Positions 1 through 10,982 of a stretch of 64,000 nucleotides of DNA are shown here, in pieces. Both the position numbers and the translations under genes were made by a program. This stretch comes from Polytrichum commune (taxonomy: Eukaryota > Streptophyta > Polytrichopsida > Polytrichales > Polytrichaceae): positions 18,292,001 through 18,356,000 of the forward strand of contig OX485804.1 of the NCBI GenBank assembly GCA_950295325.1, in the 5' to 3' direction. The notes under the pieces were generated by a model, which worked only from the letters and a program-made list of their open reading frames with translations, searched no databases and had not been told where the DNA came from. Within the stretch, counting starts at the first letter, position 1. Each line of letters starts with the position of its first letter.

Positions 1-601
1 TGATTGCACACAAGAGGGAGGATCGCGTTGATGTCGTTCTCTTCAGAAACACCAGACGCCAATCAAATCACACGAGCTTGCCATCATCTTCTACCATGGC
101 ACTCAAACCCTATCCACATTTTCCCGTGACATAGCTCAACACGGCGAATCTTCTCACCATCATTACCATTAAAACGGCGATTGACCACAGTAGTCGCACC
201 ACCAATTTGCGACGCGCATCACCGAAACCCTAAAATTGCACCAAACCCTTATCTCCGACGTCCTACACTCATCAGGGCTTTCGACCAAACCGCGCCCCTT
301 CTTTTGAATTGCACATAACTAACTTGTTTTCGTGGATCCACAGACAACAAGTCCGAGCTGCGCAGAAAACTTACTTCCTGTTGCATTGCGTCCAATAATT
401 GAAGCGATAATTGGCTTGGTGGCGACTCGCAACTGTTGTGATCCGACCGAGTTGCGGGAAGAATATGGCGACCGAGCTTCCGTGTCCCCCGCGACAGCTC
501 CCCCGTCCTGATCAGGCGCTGGGCCTGCGCCTCTCCTGCCCGCCCGACCCCCTGCCCGCCCTAAGCCCGGGCCCGGCTGCTACACCAAATATTATATTTA
601 A
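1..601. other. GC-richer promoter-like patch, no gene resolved
   Basis: This stretch is richer in GC and CpG than what follows. It holds a telo-box (AAACCCTAA, 225-233) and several AGGGTTT-like motifs on the minus strand, which are common in 5' leaders of plant housekeeping genes. No reading frame of convincing length or composition is present on either strand. It may be the upstream or 5' UTR portion of a gene lying left of the window on the minus strand; that is inference only. Confidence 0.3.
225..233 (+). promoter_or_regulatory. telo-box motif
   Basis: An exact AAACCCTAA is visible. In plants this motif is known from promoters and first exons of ribosomal and growth-related genes. No associated transcript can be shown here, so the role is conjectural. 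Confidence 0.3.
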
Positions 602-1052
602 TTAGTGTCACCAATTCTAATTGTCCTGCTCCATACTAATTGTAAACCGCGGTATAGTGTCACCAACACTAAAATTTAACCCCACATTATTTTTCATTCC
701 TTGTAAATTTTTTTGGGGGGGTTTTATAGATATATGTGTTGCAATTATTGTCACTTACCAAGTGATTTTTCAACAATCATCCATGACAATATTTCATCAC
801 CACTTGCTGACAAGAGAAGGTGGGGCTTTGGCTAATGAATTAACTCATTCATTGTTCATGAAATATTGTCATGGATGATTGAAAAATCACTTTGGTAAGT
901 GACAGTATTTGCAACACATATATCTATAAAACCCCCCAAAAAAAAATTTACAAGGAATGACAAATAATGTGGGGTTAACATTTAGTGTTGGTGACACTAT
1001 ACTGCGATTTATAATTAGTATGGAGCAAGACAATTAGAATTGGTGACACTAA
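602..1052. mobile_element. Foldback MITE, family A (full copy)
   Basis: Two arms of about 195 bp (602-797 and 858-1052) are near-complete reverse complements around a 60-bp loop. The ends read TTAGTGTCACCAATTCTAAT and its complement. The arms differ by scattered substitutions, so it is not a fresh insertion but would still fold into a long hairpin. The flanking bases give no clear target duplication beyond the TA within the termini, so superfamily is open (a TA-targeting Tc1/mariner-like or a TTA-targeting Harbinger-like element). A second, opposite-orientation copy lies at 5046-5318. There is no coding capacity. Confidence 0.9.
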
Positions 1053-2160
1053 GGGTTGCTTTACACTATGGTGGAGAAGTCCTTCAAGAATTCTAGGGGA
1101 ATTCTGAAATTTGATTGGCCAAGAGTGACACTCTTGTCCGGTGGTGGTTTACACTACGGCCAAGAGTCCTTTGGTGGAGAACTTTGTACAAAAGGGTATT
1201 CAATGAGAATTTTGCTCACAAAGTATACATTTGGGATGGGATGGGTATTGTTCTATCTAGCCTCATATATAAATAAATAACATAGTATGAATGTTGGGGG
1301 AGAGGTAAGTATCCCTAAGACCCCCTAATCATTTCTTACAAAATGAGTATAAAACATCCAAATATACCGTAAAGCCCCCAAATTTCCATGCTTTTTCATC
1401 CATGAAGCAATGTGTCATCCCCAATATCACACTTCAATGACTTTGTGTGTGTGTGTGTGTGTGTGTTTGTAAAGAATGGTTTTTAACATATTAATTACTT
1501 CTAATTTGTATACATAACCAAGCAATTCACTCTAAGATTTTAAAATTCTCATACACATTTACAAGACTACTCGGAATGTTATCTAGATTTGTCTTCTTTT
1601 TGGTCATGAAAACTTTGTTTAGAGAGGGGTGCTAAACAAGGGATGTTACATATATGTGGCTTGCACTCTCAAAGAAGAACCCACCCCACCCCGTGGGATC
1701 TTGCTTGTCATGGTACCACTAGTGGAGATCAGATTCCTTCCATGTTTCAATTTGCAACTAGATAGTCTCTAGTCTTCCTACCACTTGGATCATCATGTCG
1801 ATATTACCAGTTATCTCACATAGACCATTGCACTCTGTTACTTTAGGGAATTGGCCTTTTGGACTACACTTTGATGTTCTTTTGATCCCATACGTCTTAA
1901 GGTTTTCTAGACTTTTAAATCAATTCCGTGTCATTGTGATCATCCCTTTCCCTCTCCCCCTCAAAAAAAGGTCTTGACTCCCTTAGAATGTTTTGGAAAC
2001 ATTTAAATTTTTTAATGAATCATCCATGAGTCATATTTCCAAATTCAATCTTCTTCTCTCTTTTTTTGGCACAAATTGAAAATTCAATTGCAAGAGAGTA
2101 ACCAAAAACAATCCAAGTTCAATCTTCATCTACAACCTTGAATCTATATGATATTAAGAT
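1053..2160. other. AT-rich interval without gene
   Basis: Nothing coding is recognisable. It contains a (TG)n run at 1444-1466. Short open frames here have no family features. Confidence 0.5.
1444..1466. repeat. (TG)n microsatellite
   Basis: About eleven uninterrupted TG dinucleotides. Confidence 0.95.
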
Positions 2161-2164
2161 ATTA

Positions 2165-2360
2165 TGGACCCGAAATATGGGCTTGATGTTCATGGTGTCT
2201 ATGTTAACCCTTAACTTTCATGAGAGGCCCGTTTTGGGCATACAGATGAATCATGAAGGCAAAATCATCCAAAAGGAAGGTGCTCAGAAGGTCACAATCG
2301 GTATCATTGTGTTCCTGATGATATTTTCTTGTCAATGGCAATGATCTCATTCCAATATGA
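2165..2360 (-). pseudogene. Decayed copy of the unknown coding repeat seen at 32.2-32.9 kb
   Basis: Read on the minus strand from about 2360 down to 2165, this stretch aligns by eye with 32790-32640. Shared pieces include the codons for HIGM, EHND and CDL followed by a VKG block. Relative to the longer copy it has a small insertion near 2280-2290 and no long open frame. The protein family is not recognised. The similarity shows that this is a dispersed, formerly coding unit and not random AT-rich DNA. Confidence 0.5.
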
Positions 2361-4060
2361 AAAGATGGGCAATGTTGACAATGTGCAAGTGGACAATGTT
2401 GATCGTTGATACTGTTAAGTTGCGTTTCTAATTCTTAGAGTAATATGAATAGTGTTCATTTTGAAATAGGTAGTTTGACTTTGAGACAAAGTATAGGTGT
2501 TGAAATTGGGTGCTTCTACCTCACACATGTCCAACATTGGTCTCAACAAGAATGGTAGGGGTGGGGGTGGGGCGGTGCACCAATGACCTCTAGCCCCGTG
2601 GTGATGCGAATATATATATTTGGAACAAGGCGTATCAACTTCAAAGGAATTGTGCCTCTTTTACCGGAACCTACTCTTGGACCCATTGGAATTGTCATTG
2701 GAATTTTATATATATAAAGTGGTCCTACTTGTTATCAAAGGAAGTTTTCATCACCATCATATAAAAGACCACAAACAACCCCTTCATACACTTTTCTCCA
2801 AACATTATACCGCTATAGTGTTTGTTTAAATTTCAACCAATAGTCAATGTCGCGTCCTCCCTTGAACCTTGGGTTCATTGTCTACTTGTGTGCACTTCAT
2901 GAATAATTCAATGTGACTCCTTAGCCCATCATAAACACTCCCTTGAATATTTTTTTCAATATCATTTCAGGAAATATTGTATGTCACATAGAGCACGAGG
3001 AATGACATGGAGCTTTGAACCGTATTCAAATTCTTTCACTACATAATATAATTAATAAACTGTAAGCTTGTTAGATTGTGAAGAATACAAGAAAATAACA
3101 TTTAAGTATATATGGACAAACCACTTGTCCGAAAAAGATAAGAGATGTGCACTTGTGGGGACAAAAACATCAAACAACAACATGAAAAGGACCACCATAA
3201 CAAGCACAACTTCAAATGTTTGTATTCCATGTTTGTCAACCCCACAAAATTTGTGTAGTTTTGTGATCTAGTGTATGTCATATCGGTGGTTGGAATTGTC
3301 CAAAATTTATGCATAAATCTAAATATATTGAAATCCAAGTTATTAATTCCTATGCGAATACACAATTATTGAAATGGTTGAGACTGCAAGCATAAAATAA
3401 AGTCCTTACCCAAAAAAAAAATGTCATGAGTGAGAATTTTTCAATGAGTCATTTCAATCTTTGTAATCAAGGTGATGTGAAACTTTACTGCACCAAATAT
3501 AGTGATTAGTGTCAATTACTATACGGAGTTGCATAATGCTACATCTTTTTACTAATAATGTCATTTTTTACCAAGTAAAGATGTTAATGTTCTATGCGTG
3601 TTCTATGAAGTCCAAACAATCAATTTGACTTTGTTGACAAAAAATGAGATATATAGTAAATAAATATAATATTGCGTAATTCCAATTGATACTAAATACA
3701 ATGTTTAGTGTACTTCTAAGTGTTAGTAAAACAAATAAGCAAACAAACATCCTTGAAATTTGGTTTTAACCACATCCTATAAACAAGAAAATGTGGGAGG
3801 AGGTTGGAGCCTATATTGACAATGAGTAGGATGAAAAAGTAATATCTTATATGAAGTTGAAAATAATCCACAATGTGGATTATGTTGTTAAACCTTTCAC
3901 CAACAAAGAGACCATGCCGGGGGGGGGGGGGTGAAGTGTCCATCAATGTTGATTTCTAGGTATGAATGACCATATAATCAACCTTTTACATGTGAGAGTC
4001 GTATATTGAACTATGGTATTGTTGAGTTTCTACTAAACAAATAAATAAATGAATAACCAA
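2361..4060. other. AT-rich interval without gene
   Basis: No gene is seen. A run of 13 G lies at 3919-3931. Short ORFs on both strands lack domains and sit in AT-rich low-complexity DNA. Confidence 0.5.
3919..3931. repeat. G13 homopolymer
   Basis: Thirteen consecutive G. It is one of at least ten C or G homopolymers of 9 or more bases in this window. Confidence 0.95.
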
Positions 4061-4062
4061 CG

Positions 4063-4270
4063 TCAGGCAATCCGACATGAATTTGAGCCCATTGGCCCTA
4101 GCCTACTCAAGAATCCTCTTGGTACATGGTGGGGTTTACTGCTTACCTTGCAGTGGGTGGGCTCTTGGCTTCCTACCTATCTAGCTAGTTTTTTTTTGTT
4201 GTTAAGTAGAGGGAAGGTTTTACAGTGGGGATCGAACCGCCGACCACTCCATTCGGAAACGGTTTTAATA
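4063..4270 (-). mobile_element. SINE-like element, family L
   Basis: On the minus strand, GGTTCGATCCCC (within 4229-4241) matches the internal RNA polymerase III B box of a tRNA gene. It is followed by a pyrimidine-rich body and a poly(A)-like tract near 4190-4200. The body segment (CCTTCCCTCTACTTAA) recurs in diverged form at about 14800-14890 with the same orientation. A clear A box is not visible, so the head may be truncated. The extent is approximate. Confidence 0.6.
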
Positions 4271-4499
4271 AACACTTCTTACACTATCTCTTTAAATGAG
4301 TAAATAATATGATCAACCACGTGCGCTCTCCTTACAGATAGATAGAAACTCCAACCCCTTTCAAGCAAGGGGCCGGCGTGAATAAAGTGTCCGTTCGTAA
4401 TGCCAATGACCGATGCCCACTGGACAAGGGGATATTGGGACAAATACTACTCTCCCCTTTCGAGGATGGACACTATAGTGCCACACTATACAAGTTCCT

Positions 4500-4708
4500 A
4501 GCTAGCCACTAGTGCCTTGAAGATACCGGACATGGTATCCCCCCAAAGGGCTTTGAGGTACCCATACAACAAGGTCCAAGGACCCCCCACCATAGTTGGG
4601 TGGACTAAGGTGGTGAGCACCACGCCAGCATGGGGAATAGAACCCACAACCTCCTCATTGGGGGTCATGAGCCCTAACCACCAAGCCAAGGCCCGTGGTG
4701 CCTCGCTC
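4500..4708 (-). mobile_element. tRNA-derived SINE, family M
   Basis: Reading the minus strand from about 4708: GGCCTTGGCTTGGTGGTTAG resembles a tRNA head with A box, and about 45 bases on, GTGGGTTCTATTCCCC matches a B box. The remaining roughly 130 bp is a non-tRNA body ending at CTAGCTAG near 4500. Size and order (A box, B box, unrelated body) are those of a plant SINE. No flanking target duplication was identified. Open frames across it on both strands are incidental. Confidence 0.75.
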
Positions 4709-5045
4709 TCCTTACACCTTTTATATGCCGCTATTGTGAATGGCCAAAGTTGCTCCCAAGCTTGTGCTATTTTGTACCTAATACTTAACACATGTGATTA
4801 ATGATTTTCACATGGAGTAACTCAGTGTATTGTGCATTGTGGCACTCACTTGTTAATAATACCGCAAAGGGCTCTCTATTGCATCCAAACTAATTTTTCT
4901 TTCCTTCAAATTTGTCACATGTCAATCCTACTTGGTTGTGACCCTTTTGAATCCCAAAAGTCCTTGGAAACTACACTAACTTATGTTATTTAGTGTTGTA
5001 TGGTATTTTATGTCAGTATGGTAACTCTTCGCATGAATAAGTGAA
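4709..5045. other. Interval without recognisable feature
   Basis: AT-rich DNA; no coding, RNA or repeat signature was seen. Confidence 0.5.
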
Positions 5046-5318
5046 CAAATATTGTCATGGATGATGGTTGAGTTCATCCATTGGCCCAAACTGTACCTTC
5101 TCTTGTCAACAACTTGTGATGGAGTATTGACATGGATGATTGAAATTTAGATGAAAAATCACTTGGTAAGTGGCAGTAATTGTAACAATGTAATTCTGTA
5201 ATCCCCCGAAAATTTACAAGGATTGGCAAATAATGTTGGGTTAACATTTAGCGTTCATGACCATATACCGTGCTTTACAATTAGTACTGAGCAAGACAAA
5301 TAGAATTGGTGACACTAA
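5046..5318. mobile_element. Foldback MITE, family A (partial copy)
   Basis: The loop and the whole right arm match the reverse orientation of 602-1052, ending in GAATTGGTGACACTAA at 5318. The left arm survives only as a short stub near 5046-5060. The copy is therefore 5'-truncated, or diverged on that side, and is older than the full copy. Confidence 0.8.
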
Positions 5319-6050
5319 ATAACATATTTATTGTACATTCCAACACTAGTAAAGTTGAGAATAAAGCGCCCTTTAGGGTATTAGGGTGAATATAGGTGCC
5401 ATTATAAGGCTAATGCCCCTCCCCACCTTATTTTACCAAATAACCAAAAAAATTCCTAAAATCCGGGTAAAGCTCCCTCAGTTATAGCAGAGGCATCCGG
5501 CTATCCCAATGCACCTACAAGAACTTGCTCCGGAGATTTTTGAGTAGGTTTTAGTTAGGTAGCTTTCACACATGTTCATGATTTTATCTACCAAGCAGTG
5601 AATGTTGGATAGTTTTTGTCCCATCCCCAGAGGCCTTACTACTCATATATCTTACCATGGGTTTTTTTATTAATGAAGCTCCTCGTGCCCTCATAGCTAA
5701 GACTAAAAAGCAACCAATCACAAGGGCGGGAGGCAACACTTTTATAGGTCCTACATTCTTACCTCATGTCTAGGTACCAATGGGAGGGTCGGTGCTTGAG
5801 GCTTAAAACCTCCACGTTTAAACCATGCCACATCATTTGCCAACTAGGCTCAGCAGTAAATAGTGTTGATGGTGTGAAGGCCGTGTTTTTAGAACCATCT
5901 TTTAGGCTTAGCTAAAGTCAAGTGGGGAGGGGGCATAATGTTCCTTTGGGCATCACATCGCTTATTAGTCGCAGGTCCAAGTCTCTAGAGTCGTGATGGA
6001 GTCGCATGTAGCATCTCAAGGAAGTATATCGTACATAGGCCACTTACCGC
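5319..6050. other. Interval without recognisable gene
   Basis: No gene is supported. The 3' part could be leader sequence for the spliced coiled-coil gene that follows, because a short ATG with a GTAATT donor-like site lies near 6117-6125. Confidence 0.4.
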
Positions 6051-6054
6051 TCAC

Positions 6055-6873
6055 AACCACTAACCGTGCACTTCACCGTTCACTTTTAATCTCGACCGTC
6101 CAATCTCCGTGCTTCCATGGTAATTTTGAATTTTTTTTATGATTGAACAGTTAAGGAAATTGAAGTGGGAGCTCAAAAATGTTACATTTCAAGATTTAGA
6201 AGCAAATGCAAAGAGAATAAGCATCAAACAAACAATATTGATGCTCCAAGGTGGATCAATTTTCTCGTCAAATTCCAATGACAAGTAAGACAATATTTTC
6301 AATTTGATTATGTAAACTTGATTTTTGCTTCATTGTATGTCATGTATGTTAGTATGTCAACCTCTCAATTTTTACAAGCATTATTGATTTTCAAATATTT
6401 GATTTTGTATGTTGTTACAGGAACAATGTCCATCAACAAGAAGACCTTTCCAACATCTTGAAGATTCGTTCATTCCCTAAAGCTTCTAGAAGAAAACCTA
6501 AGAATCCTCATGGAAAATGCTTAACTTCACAAACATATACTTTGGAAAGGCAAAGAGTTGCAAACGAGTTGGAAGATGAGTTTAACAAGCAAGAAGAGAA
6601 GAAGCAAAGAAGAGCAAACCTTGCAAAAGCGAAGAATGATGAAAAAATCTGGAAGCAGCTTGAAAGGGAGAAGGTAGCAAAACTAAAGAAGGTAGCAGAA
6701 CTGAAGAAGAAAGAAAAACAAAAATGCCCAACAGAAAATAAGGTTGAGAAAAAACAAGAAATGAGGCTTAAAAGCCAACAACGTCCAACAGTCGTGTTTG
6801 CCAAAAAAAAAGCTTCTTTTGTAATGCCTCTAGCAAAAGTTGAATGAACATTGATAGTGCACGGTTAGTGGTT
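6055..6873. repeat. 18-bp perfect inverted repeat flanking the coiled-coil gene
   Basis: AACCACTAACCGTGCACT at 6055-6072 is the exact reverse complement of 6856-6873. The pair brackets the two exons at 6151-6847. A third, shorter partner (GTGCACGGTTAGTAG) lies at about 7058-7072. No convincing target duplication is visible outside the repeats. Confidence 0.85.
6151..6847 (+). CDS. Unrecognised lysine-rich coiled-coil protein, 3' exons
   Basis: Two exons splice cleanly. Exon 6151-6284 follows a GATTGAACAG acceptor and ends before GTAAGA; exon 6421-6847 follows TTGTTACAG and ends at TGA. The join is phase 2 and the frame stays open across it, giving about 187 residues. The first exon encodes a helical stretch beginning LRKLKWELKN. 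The second carries a basic linker (RSFPKASRRKPKN), then a long Glu/Lys-rich heptad-like coiled coil, then a basic tail ending in AKVE. The 5' start is not resolved; an upstream mini-exon ending at an ATG near 6117-6119 is possible. The protein family is not recognised. The flanking 18-bp inverted repeat suggests it could be a gene fragment carried by a transposon, or a host gene between repeats. Expression is unknown. Confidence 0.5.
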
Positions 6874-7111
6874 AAGGTAGTTAATTTCCAATGCCCAATA
6901 CAGTTGTATAAAGAACTATGAAAAAGTCATGATTTTTCAATAAAAATTTCCATTTTACTTTTCAACACTAATATTAAGTGAACCATTAATTTAATTCAAA
7001 TACCAAATTTGGAAAATTTTGCTACCCACCTCAAAAAATAAAACATCAAAGTCAAATGTGCACGGTTAGTAGCATGCCTACGATACCATGAGATGCATGT
7101 TGTGATATTGT

Positions 7112-7460
7112 GCCCAATGAACGGGGAGAACTGACTGGTACACTGATTTTTTTTTCCCCTAATTAGTGTGGGTTACCATTTGGAGTTACGTGTTGCTGTA
7201 ACGTTGTACCGACATTATTGTTTTGTACCAACTAAGTTATATCATATTCTTCAGTGTGCATACTAGCTACTTATGTAATTTGGGTGGAAAATAACACTCT
7301 CAATCAATTGTTATAGCAACATGTAACTCCGAATAGTAACCCACACTAATTAGACAAAACATCGTATTTACATATACACCGGTTGAGCTTGAGAAATAGT
7401 GGGTTGAAGTTCAAGACTTTGGAAAATTTACTCATCGTTTTAGAAGAATTTGTGGAACAA
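7112..7460 (+). repeat. Dispersed repeat family I, copy 1, split by a MITE
   Basis: The motif CCAATGAACGGGGAGAAC at about 7114 and, after the MITE at 7161-7352, CACCGGTTGAGCTTGAGAAA match a roughly 240-bp unit found at 7579-8020, 14341-14575 (inverted) and 52884-53105 (inverted). Its class is unknown; an LTR fragment is possible. This copy is older than the MITE that interrupts it. Confidence 0.65.
7161..7352. mobile_element. MITE family B, full copy
   Basis: The termini AATTAGTGTGGGTTACC (7161) and GGTAACCCACACTAATT-like sequence (ending 7352) form inverted repeats that continue inward as AGTTAC(G/A)TGTTGCT, about 37 bp with few mismatches. The length is 192 bp and there is no coding capacity. 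A shorter relative sits at 54664-54812. It is inserted within dispersed repeat family I. Confidence 0.85.
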
Positions 7461-7578
7461 ACCCCAATTTCATCAACAACAACAACAACAACCACCACCG
7501 AAAGATGTCAATCAATTATACCCAGAAATCTCCCCTGCCAATGATTGTGCCTTGTGCCACTCCCCAACTCTTGAGGTG

Positions 7579-8020
7579 AATCAATGAACGGGAAGAACCG
7601 ACCACTAGTTACAGATGAACCGGTTGAGTTTGAAAAATCACCAGTTCACTTGAGCTTACCTTGTAACTTTGTAACTTTTCCCCGTGGGACATTATTTTGA
7701 AATACACTTACAATCACTTTCTACTCAAGAGTGTGGTCTCTTTTCCTCGCTCAACTACTTTATGGGTTGTTGTGATACTACTTGAATAGTTTTCGATTGA
7801 GAGGAGAGTAGCATCTTTTGATAAGCACTCAAGAGAGTAGTGTGAGGGTGAGTCCAAGCGCTCAAGGCTTTAGTAAAACTATGGATGATTCTAGAGGAAT
7901 CTGAGGAATATACCTCAAATTAATAAAGAAATTTTGAGCGATCACAAAGTGTAACTAATTGAACTTGACAAGAACTAGGATGTTTGACCAATTACGCCCC
8001 AAAAACATTGAGGTGCATTC
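7579..8020 (+). repeat. Dispersed repeat family I, copy 2, internally interrupted
   Basis: The 5' part (7579-7650, GAACCGACC and GAACCGGTTGAG motifs) and the 3' part (7868-8020, AGAGGAATCTGAGGAA and GACCAATTACGCCCC motifs) match the family I unit, but about 210 bp of unrelated sequence lies between them. It is a second interrupted copy directly downstream of copy 1. Confidence 0.6.
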
Positions 8021-8084
8021 TTGTGAGATTCCTGTGGCTCGAAACAGAGGACAGTGGCAGCTTTTATACACATAAAAAGAACAC

Positions 8085-8275
8085 AGGTTCATGTGGGTCC
8101 CAAGTCCGAAGTCACCGGAGGTCAATCCATGCAATCTCAACCGTTGAGAGCATGGAAGTTGGGACTTATCACTGCCCATAGGTCCCAAGTCCTAAGTTCT
8201 AAGTATTGACATAAATGTCTACAGGTCCACACTTTTTGGAGGTGGGGCTTGGGACTTGTGTTGAGAGTTGGGTTA
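8085..8275 (-). mobile_element. MITE family E, partial copy
   Basis: This matches the right two thirds of the element at 24725-25104 in reverse orientation, including the terminal CATGGGTCC-like end, the AACCGTTGAGA block and the CCCAACTCTCAACACAAGTC block. The other terminus is missing. Confidence 0.7.
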
Positions 8276-9360
8276 AGCGAAAACTTAGAGTGATGTCTAT
8301 ATTTTAAATACACAATTCAATCTCATAGTCACACAAGTATTTTGGTGTATGTTCTCAACTACAAACCTTGCCATATACCACTCAAAGATATCAACCTCAT
8401 CATCATGTGATTATGGATTAAGTGGGCTCTAATGATGTACTAATTGTCCCAGTTCATTAGAGAGGGGGGACGGGTGCTTGTTTATGGTCGAGTTTCCTTT
8501 TGTTTAGGACGAGGTATGCATGTGAGGTATGCATTTGATGGCATTCTAGTGTTTAATTTTCACGAGGGTTTTCATGGTTGATTTTGGGATTTTTAGATTG
8601 GCAAGTTTATATATGGAACGTTCGTGTATAGCCTCTCTTACTCCAGCTGTGATGGTAATGAGGGGGTTGGTTTCCATTCATTATTTTGTATGGTGTTAAT
8701 TAGTGGGTATGATAGTAATTCGTATGCTTGTGTGTGAGGGTGAGTGTAGAAACTTGATAACCGACCAACACGAAAGGATATCTTAAGGAATGCAAGAACA
8801 TGACAGAATACAGAGGCGGGTATGTGCACATGAACCTGTTAGTATTGAGAGTTCTGGCCCACTTGAGAAGAGGACATTGCAGGTAAACTGTGAAGCAGGC
8901 AATAGATATAGAGCAACAACAATGGCAAATGTTGCAGGACAACACATAGAACTTAGATGAAGAAAGTGTACTCAGATGATTGAGATTCTCCTTATGGGAG
9001 ATGTTTAATTGAGTGAGCTCCTCCTTCATGCTGAATTTGCAGCAGCTTCTGAAGCAATTGCACATTAAGATCGATGATCTTCGTCCACTTCAACAATCAA
9101 CAAGGATCAACATTCCCTGTGAGGAGGGGAATAGCGATCAAAGTGCATAATTGAACCCACCCGATTGCAATTCCACAAAACACTTCACACAAGAGAGTTG
9201 TATGTAAAGCCGTCATATCAGACTTGGGGTGGGTTGATTAGAAAGCTGAGCTTCAAAGCATATTCGTAAAGACATTAAAGTGTTTTTAAGGGTTGAATTA
9301 TATTTGTTTCAAAAAACAAAAACAAAAATAATGGATGTCAAGTTACTAAATATTTATTGC
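8276..9360. other. Interval without recognisable gene
   Basis: Moderately AT-rich. A 121-codon open frame on the minus strand (8700-9065) has no domain features and looks accidental. Confidence 0.5.
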
Positions 9361-10060
9361 TTTCCCAGTTTGTCATACTAGGATTGGTGGGCTAAGTTAG
9401 TCTTGCATAGGCTAACCCATAAATTCATGATGACAAGTCCCATGGGTATATTTTGTTTTAAGCTGTACAAATCTCTTAGAAGTTTTGTAGATTGAAAAGT
9501 AGAGATCTAAGGAGTTCCAACTTTCACCCAACTTTTAGAGTGAGGCTTTGAAACTAGATAAGCTAATAAGCTCTTAATAGAAAAATCTCTCAAAGAGGGG
9601 ACCAAACTCCTAGATGAGCTAACACGTGCACTTTGTTTAAAGTGGACAACTGGAGACATTAGAGTTATTTGTAAAGTCTCAAGGCCAATCTCCAAGAAAT
9701 TTGGATAAAAAGTGAGTTTGGAAGCTCATAGTACATAAAGTGCCCCAAGTTTTATTAAAACTTGAATGAATATGCTAAAAGAGTGAGGTCAAGATATATA
9801 TATATATGGTTTTATAAAATTTCATAATAGGATATGTGGACAAGCTAGCCTTGCATAGGCCAAGCTAAGATTAAAGGTGGCGGGTCTCAAGTCATACAAC
9901 TTTTAGATCTTAGAGTTCTCTCTTGGATTGAAAGTCAAGGTCCAAGGAATTTCACCCACATTTCAAAATTAGACTCCACCACAAGAATCTCAAATGAGTT
10001 GTTAATAGGAAAGTCCTTAAAAAAGACATCAAACTCTTTGTGTGACCCCTTGTTGAGGAA
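9361..10060 (+). repeat. Two direct copies of dispersed repeat family J
   Basis: Segments 9361-9700 and about 9815-10060 are related in the same orientation. Shared order: a CCTTGCATAGGC block, then a tract on the theme ACTTTTAGA, AGATTGAAA and AAGGAGTTCCA, then AATAGAAAARTC and ACCAAACTC. A third copy lies inverted at about 27520-27830. There is no coding signature. The class is unknown. Confidence 0.6.
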
Positions 10061-10510
10061 CTTTGTGGAGAACTCTTCTAGCCAACAACTTAACGCATCC
10101 CTTCATGAAGAAAATATAGAGAGAGGTCGCTAGCCTCTAAGCTAGCATGAATGAAGGACGCTTCAGCTTGATCAAAACCGTGAGCTCAAATGTGAACTCA
10201 GAGAGGGTATACGGACCAAGGCTATGAAGAAGATGCACAATGTAGTTAAAATTAGACACATTTTGTGTTGGAATAACCCCTTCTACAACTTCATTATAGA
10301 TAGGTCCCCTTCCCTAATTCAAAATGTAGTGCTAGACAATCTTTTATTCCAATTAGATCAAGTTGATAATAGCCGCTATCTCATAGGCCACTCGCACTCC
10401 TTTACTCTAGGAAACTAACCTTTTTGACATCATCTTGACGTACTTCTAGCCCCCATAAGCCTTTTGGTCTCCCAGACTTTACAATCAATCCTTTCATTTC
10501 ATAAGTATAT

Positions 10511-10960
10511 CCACCATTAAGAACATTCTCCAATGTGGAAGCAAGGATGATGAAGATGAAAACTGGAAAATTTAGCTACCTACATGAAACGCATTCCTTC
10601 ACGATGACACATAATAAGCATGTCCGAATAAGGTAATGTGGGTGAACGATGAGTATGAAGATGAAAACTGGAAACATTTAGCCAATAACGAAACACACTC
10701 CATCTACAAGAAGAAACACAACCATGTCGGAAATCAACCATTGTTGTCCACGTTAGGAATATGCTACAATGTGGTGCGAGGATGAAGATGAAGAAACAAG
10801 GAACACTCGAAACATTATCCTGCAACGAAAGCCAATCTTTGGAAAACGGGATACAGAAGCATGTATGTAAGTAATCCACCATTGTTGTCTACGTAAAGAA
10901 CAGATTGCAATGTGGACGGAAGTCGAAAATGAAGATGCAAGACGTCAACCTTGGATGATT
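10511..10960. repeat. Diverged tandem repeat upstream of the calmodulin-like gene's 3' side
   Basis: Units starting with CCACCATTGTTGTC-like sequence followed by CAATGTGGA and GATGAAGATGAA recur at about 10511, 10737 and 10875, with an extra partial unit near 10640. Spacing is irregular (138 bp to 226 bp) and identity is modest. Confidence 0.55.
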
Positions 10961-10982
10961 CCCGTCCTACCTTCATAGATGT

